A program made the translations under genes and the position numbers. A stretch of 23,559 nucleotides of DNA from Oppiella nova (lineage: Eukaryota > Arthropoda > Arachnida > Sarcoptiformes > Oppiidae). The notes below the pieces were generated by a model. It searched no databases. It was not told the origin of the DNA and saw only the letters and a list, made by a program, of their open reading frames with translations. The stretch covers positions 1 to 23,559 of the forward strand of contig CAJPVJ010000532.1 of assembly GCA_905397405.1 (NCBI GenBank), in the 5' to 3' direction. Shown piece after piece: positions 11,101 to 19,536 of the stretch (position 1 is the stretch's first letter; every line of letters starts with the position of its first letter).

Positions 11101-13402
11101 CTATTTATTCTCAATTTTCATTTCAATCCCATTATTGCCTGTATTTTAGAATACATTTAATTTTAGATCACTTTTTATTTCATTTCAATATACGGTAAAC
11201 ATTAATAGCAAAAAGCATTTGAAAAACACACTTGTTTTGCAATATATTAGGCAATTAGTACTTTGAAACACGATAGACTTGACATGACATGACATTATAA
11301 TAACTAATATGATTGGGACTGTTGTTCAGGTGATTAGTATTCCGAGCAAAAGAAGTACTTTGGATGAGGACAGACAGCAATTCAGTTTCACTCTGTCTAA
11401 TGTGGATGCAGTCGAACCTCAGGGCAGCTTTGAATGCATCCGGCAGTCGAAGAACCGCTGTATGGAATCGTTTGGTGATATTGACTATAAATTGCAAATC
11501 CATGCCAATGACGACAGCTATCATTCGACTAAAGTGAAAATGGCTGTCGTCGAGAGGGAGAGCAAGAAGTATAGCACCAAAGTGATCAAAGCTAGTGATC
11601 CTAACGTCGGCCGAAAGGTCAAAGTAAAGCGCCATCCCTTCACGAACCGACCCGTACCTCATTCTCAGCCACAATCCACACCAGAATCACTACCACAACC
11701 ACCACAACCCGGTTATAGCAGTTATAATAATTATAACAACACTTGCAGTAAATCTAATTCTCCTCCAACGCTCAAACTCAACGGCAATACCATTAACGCC
11801 ATTCCTAACCATAAGACTGTTGTCAGCCATCACTCAATCAGTAGTTCAAACACAAACACAAACACAAATGCAATTATTAGTAGTAATAGTAATTTAAGTG
11901 AAACTAATGTTAATAATAATAACTTAAGTCCAACCGATGATACGAATTCTAATGAACTCAACAAAACTCTTCGTGAAAGTGTTGTCCAGTTGTTAGCATT
12001 GCGTCCCTTAAAGAAGTCGGAACTCATGAATATGTTGTCAAACCAGGGCTTTAAGGATATCGACAAAAAAGAGTTGAATTGTATATTAGACGACATATCG
12101 TTGTGTAAAGAGAATGGTTACGAATTGTCTAAAACTGGTTGGAGTGAAGTGAGTGCCGATCGCATGGACTGCACCACCGATGAGAAGGATTCACTTAAGA
12201 AGAGGAACACATTGACCACAACTCCCACACAGAACAGCATATCACCGCTGTCTGACTGCGGATCAATGGGCGCCTATCTATCGCCAATGAGTATGGACTG
12301 TAGCTCTCCCTTAGGCCCGAAGAGTCCCTCCATTAATAAGAGGAGTTCTGACAACAGTTCCACTTCTTTATCTGTAGCCAAAAAACAGAAACCTTTAGTG
12401 AATTTGAATGAGTCATACAATAATACAAAGTCCCCGACGACTACCACTAAACTCAAAACGAATGGATACAACCATTTGCTCAACGGTTGGGCTAATAAAC
12501 CTTCGAGTCCTGAGAGAGAGTCCAACCCAAGTGCTGTCCTCAACACCACCACAACCGCAGGCATAGAGTCATTGCTTACAAATACGAGTCATTCATCTCC
12601 CGATTCCAATTCACTTTGTTTATCACAACAAGAGTTCCACAATCAGAGCAATCGTATTGTCAATTATATCACTAATGAAAACACTTTTGGAAAAAGTCAT
12701 AAAAGAGATGCTTTTAATCGATTTAAAAGCAATGGTTACCATATGAATGGCAACGGATCCGGTTCTATAAACTCCTCTCCAAACTCAAGTCCCGACAGCG
12801 GCACCGGTAGTCACGACGGAAGCACTTTGAGCTCTTCAAACTCATACACTCTCTGTGCGAACGACGAAATGCCCGACTATTTAACGTAAGTTTGATTGAA
12901 CCCTCATTTGTAAGAGCTTTATACGGCTTATTAACTGTTGATTATTCCTTATTGTGATAATCAGAAAATACACGAAAATCGTAACTCCAGAGCAAAGGGC
13001 ACAATACAAGAAAGACTTCTATATTGAATACGAAGAGTACAGGCGACTGCACCGGTATGTCGAGAACGTGGCCTCAAAGTTCTCGGAACTGGAAATACGT
13101 CTCAACACTAAAGTTGAAGGATCTGATGACTGGAATGTAAGGGTTTTATAAACAATTGAATTATTGTTGCAGTGAATAAAGCCTTGTTATGATTGATTCA
13201 GAAACTAATGGATCAAATCGTTAGAGAATATGAGGAGACGAAGAACTGTCCGAAGTTTCAGAAGTGTCGCAAACGGATGTTCTATCTTCACGACAAATTA
13301 GCTCACATTAAGTCTCTTGTCGTCGATTATGACCGCAATTATCATAAGGAAAAGAATCGATTGCCTCACAAACTTCAAGTCAAGTCAAACCCCATCTCTT
13401 AG
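8159..13402 (+). CDS. ELL: RNA polymerase II elongation factor ELL
   Basis: Suppresses polymerase II pausing and belongs to the super elongation and little elongation complexes. Five exons fit in phase: 8159-8290, 10452-10511, 11330-12885, 12965-13136 and 13202-13402, giving 706 residues. The N-terminal ELL domain shows FVKLTDSALKAIEDY (exon 1), KPSIEF and SQG (exon 2), then VISIP, FSFTLSNV, PQGSFECI, DDSYHSTK and KVIKASDPNVGRKVK (exon 3). A winged-helix part follows at about residues 278-345 (LRESVVQLLALRPLKKSELM). The middle is a long low-complexity linker rich in Ser, Asn and Thr. The C-terminal occludin/ELL domain runs from about residue 584 (KYTKIVTPEQRAQYKKDF) to 690 (YLHDKLAHIKSLVVDYD). 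Introns 1 and 2 are 2161 and 818 nt. The open frame before 11330 is intron: VISIP directly follows SQG, as HISIP does in human ELL. Confidence 0.95.
8291..10451 (+). other. ELL intron 1
   Basis: A 2161-nt intron between the first and second ELL coding exons (donor GTATGA, acceptor ATAG). The first 240 nt are less AT-rich and contain a 75-codon open frame with no recognisable domain, which may be regulatory or chance. The rest is very AT-rich with frequent homopolymer runs. I see no RNA gene, transposon or hidden exon in it. Confidence 0.6.
10512..11329 (+). other. ELL intron 2
   Basis: An 818-nt AT-rich intron (donor GTAAGT, acceptor TTGTTCAG). Two overlapping minus-strand open frames near 10836-11075 have no recognisable features and are treated as chance. 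Confidence 0.6.
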
Positions 13403-16400
13403 CACTAATGAACTTTTAAGTCTATTTGCTTTCATTTGAAAGTCAGATATATTTCAAAATATCTCTTTTCTTATGGATTCACTTATACATCAACGAGTCG
13501 TTTATATTTGATTTTACTTATAGTTTTGCTAATAATTTAATGATTTATTATTATTGCTTTTCTAATGGAGTTCCCATACACTGTAAATACAGAGGCATTA
13601 AGAAAAATCAAATTTAAACGACTTTTTGTTCTCATATTAACTTAAAACAGATAAAAACTCATGAGAAGCGATACTCTATTATTTTAAAATTCTTAAATGA
13701 ATTCGTAAATGAAATGTCAAATATTTCCTCAGATATCGATATTTTTTCAATGAAATGATAATTATTTTGTGGAAAAGAAAGGAACGACTGCTCTCCTAGT
13801 CTTATGTTTGATAATCAAAACAATTGATTCTGACTTTTGAACGTATTATTCGTTTTGTGGATACTATTGACACTAAAAGCTGTTTAATTTAATTGAGATT
13901 TTAACATTTAATAATTTCAGTCGCAAAGTTTCGCAAAATTTCCCAAATTTAACGCAAACAATATATTTGAATGAATTGTTTGATTGAGAGGAGAGCTTAT
14001 ACTTGAAATGCATTTATTTTTGTATTTAATTCAAGCCTTAAATGCAAGAATAATATAGGAATAAAGTATTAGTTTCTAACGGTTTTATGGGTAAACCGCT
14101 AGTCAATGAACGCCATAATCCAAATCTCTTTCCAAATAATTTTGATTAAATTAATTAGTTTTTATAAACAAAATTCTCGTCAACACATTTTGCATGAAAA
14201 TTTTGCCAATATTTTTGGATTTCAATTAAATCTGAATGATATATATTTTTCTAAATTATTATATTTTGTTTTAAAATACTATTTATTTCTTGAAAGATTT
14301 TTAATTTGTTTCAAAATGAACCCATTTATGCTACCGTGTGTTTAAGACAACATTTGAACACATTTGATGATTCAGTATATTTACAATATGTTTAATGCAA
14401 ACAAATGTCAATAATAGTCAGAATAATAATTGGAAATTTGTTTTACATATATATAAGTAACGCAGAGCACAAACAGCGCTGATTTGATCACAAAATTAGT
14501 TTTAATTAACTGAAACGACCCCTCAATTGACCGATTATTTTCTAAAAAGGATTGTCTTCAAGATGATGAACCCCTGCTTTGGCTACGGACTTATGGTTTT
14601 GTTTATTTTTAATTTTATTTTTATTTCATTCGACTCATCAAAACCTTTTGACAGCAAATATATTATTATATTATAAAATCTATTCTATTTTTCTGCAAAA
14701 CTTCTGCAAAACGCAAACTATTTTTCAAATATTTTTTCTTTGAATCAATTTTCAAGGAATTGAATCCAAATTCATAATTACTTTTGTTAAGCGCCACTCG
14801 ATTTAGTATTATTTCAATGAGTTTTTAACAGTAATGGTTAGCAAAAACTTATGCCCATTACTGTACTGTACATTAATACATAGTTTTACTTTTAAGCTTT
14901 AATTCATTTATTGAATAGTATTATTAGTTGTAATATAGTGTTACAACACGGAATTGATTTTCAAATTAAATATTAAGTTATCACGAATTTAACAAAATAT
15001 ATTTTTATAACATTTTTGAAATATTTACTTTTATTCTTTGTATGAAATTATAAACCTATATATTAAGTATCTCTTAAGGATTGAAACATCTCTAGAATTA
15101 CAAATAAATTGAAATTAATATAAAATATATTTTTATAACATTTTTGAAATATTTACTTTTATTCTTTGTATGAAATTATAAACCTATATATTAAGTATCT
15201 CTTAAGGATTGAAACATCTCTAGAATTACAAATAAATTGAAATTAATATTAAAAATTAAATGTTAATAATATTTTGTTTAAGTATTTGTTTGCAAAGCAT
15301 ATATTTGAAGCAATCGTATTGTGATTTAATAGCAATTCTCTTATATTTATAAAATACTTAATTTGCTCACAAAATAGCTTTGACTCGAAATCTTACAAAA
15401 CTCATTGTTTTACTAATCGTTTGGCACTTTATTTTCCAATCTTTAATCATATATTTCTATATTTTCCTAAACATTTATTTAAAACAATTTCTGTTATTGT
15501 GTTTAAATGAAAATTGATTTTTAATTATTTATATTTTTGATAGTTTTTCTCAATTATGATAATTATAATCGGAATAATAATATAATAAGAAAAGTGCAAA
15601 AATGCTCACATTTTGGCATTTCATTTGTTTTACTCGTTATAATAATTTGTTGTCGAATACAAAAAAATGTATAAAACGCCTGAAAAGTGCCATTATTTTG
15701 CTTATATACTAAAGAGAGTGAATTAAAGTGTTTCTCATCACTTCATAACTCATAAATAATTTACTTGTGGAGAGTATGGGCTGCATATGGACTGTACCTA
15801 CCATTCCATTCAAGTAGACTTCCAGTTCTCATTCACAATATTGTGATAACTTATGGTTATTGCTCTCAATTTTGTCCAATTATACGATGTCTTCATTTTA
15901 AGTATTGTTATGTAAAATAAGATCTTAAATTAATTCGCAGCCAATTTGATGATAGGTTTATAAAATTGTAAAATTGTTTATTGATTTATAATTGATATAT
16001 AAAAAATGCATTCAATTTATGCAAATAAAAAAATAAAAATAAATGTTGCATTCAATTATCGTTTTACATTTTATTTAATCATTAAAATACTTACAGTTAT
16101 ATACAGTATGATAGGAGGTTTCCCAACATATGTTTCAAAGTAGACCAATCGTATGCTAAAGGTATATTAAAGTAACATGGTCAACGTAAATTTGAGGTTA
16201 AATCCCAGTTACCAGTATGTTTAGTGGTACCAGTACATTTACACAGATAAAAACACTTATCTCCGGTTTCACTGTGACTTTACTTGTATAATTTACAAGG
16301 AATTAGATATTAATGCAACATTAGCTTGATACAGTGCACATACAGTAGTTGTCATTTAAAACTAACTAAATATACATAAAATTATTTAAACATCTCTATT

Positions 16401-16710
16401 ACATCCAAATTAATTGATGTTGTGTTCAGTTTTACAACTTTTGATTTCAGTTACACCGCAAACACTCGCATCACTTGTGGCCAACATTTTCAACGCAATT
16501 AACGGCACAAACATGTGATAGACTTATGTCTATACTCACTGTACTATCCATTCAATTAAGTCATTCATTCGTAAGAATCACTAAATTATAGTTAAATTCA
16601 ATTTATTTTGGAGACTATTTTGGGGGCAAATAATAGAAGGCATTAATTGTGACGTTATTTATGAGTAAAAGTGAATGAAAACAAAATCAATTGAATTGAA
16701 AGCCAAAGAA
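13403..16710. other. ELL-MRG15 spacer, strongly AT-rich
   Basis: About 3.3 kb with no gene I can support. It is dominated by T- and A-rich tracts. It holds the perfect 128-bp tandem duplication at 14994-15249. An AATAAA at 14060-14065 might end ELL transcripts, which would give a 660-nt 3' UTR; nearer signals are weak. Small open frames at 13426-13617 and 14106-14345 are rich in Phe, Ile, Leu and Asn, as expected from translated AT-rich spacer. Sequence after about 16400 is probably the MRG15 promoter and 5' UTR. Confidence 0.55.
14994..15249. repeat. Perfect tandem duplication of a 128-bp unit
   Basis: Positions 14994-15121 and 15122-15249 are identical over all 128 bases and directly adjacent; similarity stops at 15250. 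The unit is AT-rich with no open frame or known element. No target-site duplication or terminal repeat is visible, so a slippage or unequal-exchange duplication is more likely than insertion. Confidence 0.95.
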
Positions 16711-18647
16711 ATGCCGAAAAATAGCCACAAATTCCACGAAAGTATGAATGAATTGGTTTGTTGGACACAATCATCACCACAACTGATCCCCTCTTGTTTG
16801 CCAGTTTGCCATCCAAGCAAACCATGCATTTGGTGCTCAATCACACAATCAGTTGAAGTGATGGCTAATCAACACTTGTGTCCATCAATCCAAACAAACC
16901 ATTGATTCATGAATTAATGATTCATTGAATGCTATTTCAGATGAGAAGGTCCTCTGCTTTCACGGACCACTCCTTTATGAAGCAAAGGTCTGTGCCATCG
17001 AACCAGTGGTGAGTAACATAGTGACTAAGTGACTGCTGTGGTAAACAAACTGTTATCCAAGTCTTCTCAGCCCTCTTCCTCTTGTTTCTCTGGTTTCTTT
17101 CCCAACAGCTGATAAAGCAGGTAATGAAGGGATGGAGTAAGAAGTAGGTGTTCCCACATGTGCTCACTTTGCCACTCATTCGTGAGTAACGGTGGTTAGT
17201 GAGATTAGGTCTGTACTTCACAAACTGGCCAAAATGTATATGCCGTGATATGATATCAATCTGATGACATGACAGTATAATCTATACTATACTTATGAGC
17301 ACTTAACGTGGTAACCCTCACCATATGGGTCTAGTGTTGCGTTTAGCTGCCATTAATTGTCGCTATATTTAGTTTGATCGGTATTACAAATGTTGTCATT
17401 TAATTGAGGCTATCATTTGTGACCATTGATTCATATATTGATCAAATGACTCATTGGCTATATTTGGCACAAATATTGTCAATCAGTGAACACATGTCTG
17501 TAACACTAATGAGACTGAATTTTCTTGAGTGATAAGTTGTTAACAATTATTTTGAATTATCTGCGAAAGTTACCGACTATATGAACAAAATATACTTTAC
17601 TTATCAACCCTGCTTACCCAAGGTCTCCTGTCTCAAGAATTCTATTGACTAAACCGCGAAGTCTTCGTTTTCCTCAATTATCTCCGGGTCTTCATTGTAT
17701 TAGCGGTGATTGTTGTAGAAGTGATAATAAGTATCAAATGGTTATAACTATAGTAAGGGTAACAAACTGCTGAAGAGCGCCAAAAAGAAGTTAATTGATC
17801 CCAAAGACAAAGAAGTGATGTCTCCTAATGTGTCCATTGGTTTCGATAAGCCTAAGCCAAAGCCAACCAATGCTTTAGGTTTAGCTACTCTTCCAGCGAT
17901 CAGTTGTGAAACGAAAGAGAATTCCATTGTTTTGAAGGAAATTGAAGGCCAGAGGAAGAAGAGGATTAAAGTGGAGACTACTCTCGACTCTGAAGTGATT
18001 ATCTCCAGCAGAGGACCCGACGTTCAAATCAAGATTCCCGAGTCATTGAAGCAGTGTTTGGTCGATGATTGCGATCTAATGGGTCTCAAGAAATTGGTTC
18101 GCTTGCCATCGAAAGTGTCGGTCAATCGGATTGTTGAGGATTACGTCAAACATCAACTCAACACAAGACTTAGTCCGAGCAAAGAGAGTGCCGTCAGGGA
18201 AGGGGCCGAAGCCATCAAAGTCTACTTCAACGCCTCTATTGGCACTCAACTACTCTATCCTTTCGAGAAAATTCAGTTCAAGGATCTGATCAAAGAATCC
18301 GACGACGACTCAAAGGCCTCTGCAATCTATGGCGGCATTCATTTGTTGAGATTATTTGGTCTGTTGTTATAATTAAAGGCTTTGTGTAATCGAGAGACTA
18401 ATGGTTTTGTTATATTTACTAAACAGTAAAACTCGGATCACTTCTCTCTTATCTGAATTTGGATGAAAAGAGCTCTCATTTGATTTTAGATCACATTCAC
18501 GACTTTCTTAAGTAAGTCGACCACAGAATTGATTTGAATTTATTTTAAACGGATTGCAATGACAGGTATTTGGAGCGAAATCCATCCCTTTTCACAGCCA
18601 ATGAATACGAGTCAGCGTCGGCCGAGTATCTTAAGAAGTCATCTTAA
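16711..18647 (+). CDS. MORF4L1: MRG15 / MORF4L1 chromatin reader; exons 3 and 4 legible only by in-place complement
   Basis: MRG15 reads H3K36 methylation and serves NuA4/TIP60 acetyltransferase and Sin3 deacetylase complexes. Exons as printed: 16711-16741, 16941-17008, 17754-18358, 18427-18511 and 18566-18647. They encode KFHENEKVLCFHGPLLYEAK at the start of the chromodomain and an intact MRG domain (about residues 183-335: IPESLKQCLVDDCDL, GTQLLYPFE, IHLLRLFVKLGSLLSYLNLD, HDFLKYLE). The usual Trp of LVDDWD is Cys. The rest of the chromodomain is in no printed frame. Complementing 17064-17126 and about 17604-17694 without reversal gives exon 3 (17064-17143, part printed) with DYFVHY then KGWSKN, and exon 4 (17606-17692) with WDEWVPEDRVLK and LQKQKELIEAQ. 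Total 345 residues, all phases agree, and cage residues Y23, Y54, W57 and W61 have family spacing. Read as printed, the gene would be broken. Confidence 0.88.
17064..17126. other. Block A: complement-without-reversal segment in MRG15 exon 3
   Basis: The printed bases are pyrimidine-rich. Complementing each base in place gives an AG acceptor (17062-17063) and then codons for KSREKENKETKERVV followed by DYFVHY, which flow straight into the printed KGWSKN. The right boundary is between 17126 and 17129, since GW at 17130-17135 is legible as printed. The left boundary lies between the printed donor (GTGAGT at 17009) and 17063. A second acceptor choice (17056-17057) would add two residues in the same frame. 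Confidence 0.8.
17604..17694. other. Block B: complement-without-reversal segment covering MRG15 exon 4
   Basis: Complemented in place, this stretch shows an acceptor AG (17604-17605), 87 nt of coding sequence with WDEWVPEDRVLKITDLALQ and then KQKELIEAQ, and a donor GTAACA from 17693. The entering phase (one base to finish an Asn codon) matches exon 3 and the leaving phase matches the printed exon at 17754. The 17340-17530 stretch looks like ordinary printed intron, so the block probably begins between about 17530 and 17603 and ends by 17752. Confidence 0.9.
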
Positions 18648-19536
18648 TTGTGTTTACTATTAAATCTATGTTATTTTTCTATTAATTAAGTTCAAAATCG
18701 TGGTATCATTTAATTTAAATATTGTTTTGAATCATTTGAAATAAATTGATATAAATTTCGTACGAATTTTTCAACCAATGAATGGTTTATCACTTGTTTT
18801 GTATTTTCATTGAGTTATAAGAATAGCTGAATAGGCATACAATAAGGAGTTAGTAGTCATAATGTAAACAAATTCTAATTCTTTGCTCATTAGTTGTCTT
18901 GTATTTGATCTTATTTTCTGCTCTGGTATTCAACGCAACTCTTAGACTGAGAGCAGATATTTGATACCCAATGATGTCACGCATTCTCTGTTTGTGAAGA
19001 CATCGGTTAACCAATTGGGTGACTGAGTGCTCATAACTGTCTTATTCTCAAAATAGAAGTTCTCAAAGCATTGCTAAATATAGTATAAGCTATAGTTGAC
19101 AACTATTTTAATAAATTAAATCACAATTCTATTGATTACAATGGACCATTGCAAAATAAATGGTCAAACTTTGAATAGTCCGACAGGAATTGAGTTGAAT
19201 TGAGATCTCATTACAATAAAACTTGCATCAAATCAGTAAGAGAAGAGTTATTCAAACTTATAATAAGTGCCAAAATTAGTCAAAAAACTATTGGAATAAC
19301 TCCTGAATTAGCGAAAAGCGAGCGCATCGTCAGTGGGACACAACTACAACCACATCCCACTCCAGCATCTCTTATACCAATATATTCATCCTCTACTCAG
19401 TCCTCAGTTTCTTGGGATTCTTTCGTGCAATCAGTGGCACCGGTAGACAACTCTCGCCTCAGTCTTGTGTTAAGTGATTTGCTTCGGCCGTACATTCTTT
19501 ATATCGTGTGAACAAATCAACAACAAGTGAACCAAA
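18648..19536. other. MRG15-tropomyosin intergenic region
   Basis: About 900 bp with an AATAAA for MRG15 at 18740-18745 and the presumed promoter and 5' UTR of the long tropomyosin transcript. An open frame at 19200-19511 (first ATG-free; TGA-preceded) ends 26 bp before the tropomyosin start codon and has no recognisable domain; it is probably leader sequence, possibly holding the last 5' UTR bases ACAAGTGAACCAAA before the ATG. Confidence 0.5.
18740..18745 (+). terminator. poly(A) signal AATAAA of MRG15
   Basis: AATAAA lies 92 nt after the MRG15 stop codon in AT-rich sequence and is the first canonical signal downstream. Confidence 0.6.

Noticed and set aside
16675-16905. Longer open frame through the first MRG15 exon
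   Set aside because: Only 16711-16741 matches the family (MPKNSHKFHE); the rest follows a GTATGA donor and is intron.
17075-17108. Strong-looking pyrimidine tract and CAG acceptor
   Set aside because: The pyrimidine run is the complement of purine-rich codons in block A; the better acceptors are at 17062-17063 or 17056-17057 in the complement reading.
17109-17120. 12-nt microexon (LIKQ) between MRG15 exon 2 and the linker exon
   Set aside because: It fits only with a shifted acceptor at 17757 and produces no chromodomain; the complement reading explains the same bases far better.
17649-17697. Minus-strand acidic tail (NEDPEIIEENEDFAV, then stop)
   Set aside because: It looks like a protein C-terminus but lies exactly within block B and has no upstream exon. 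It is a by-product of the altered strand.
16711-18647. MRG15 as a decayed pseudogene or a paralogue that lost half its chromodomain
   Set aside because: As printed, the middle of the gene contains stops and lacks WDEWV, but the in-place complement restores every expected residue, splice site and phase. Random decay cannot do that.
19200-19511. 103-codon open frame before tropomyosin
   Set aside because: No ATG at its start, no recognisable domain, and it lies in the presumed tropomyosin leader.
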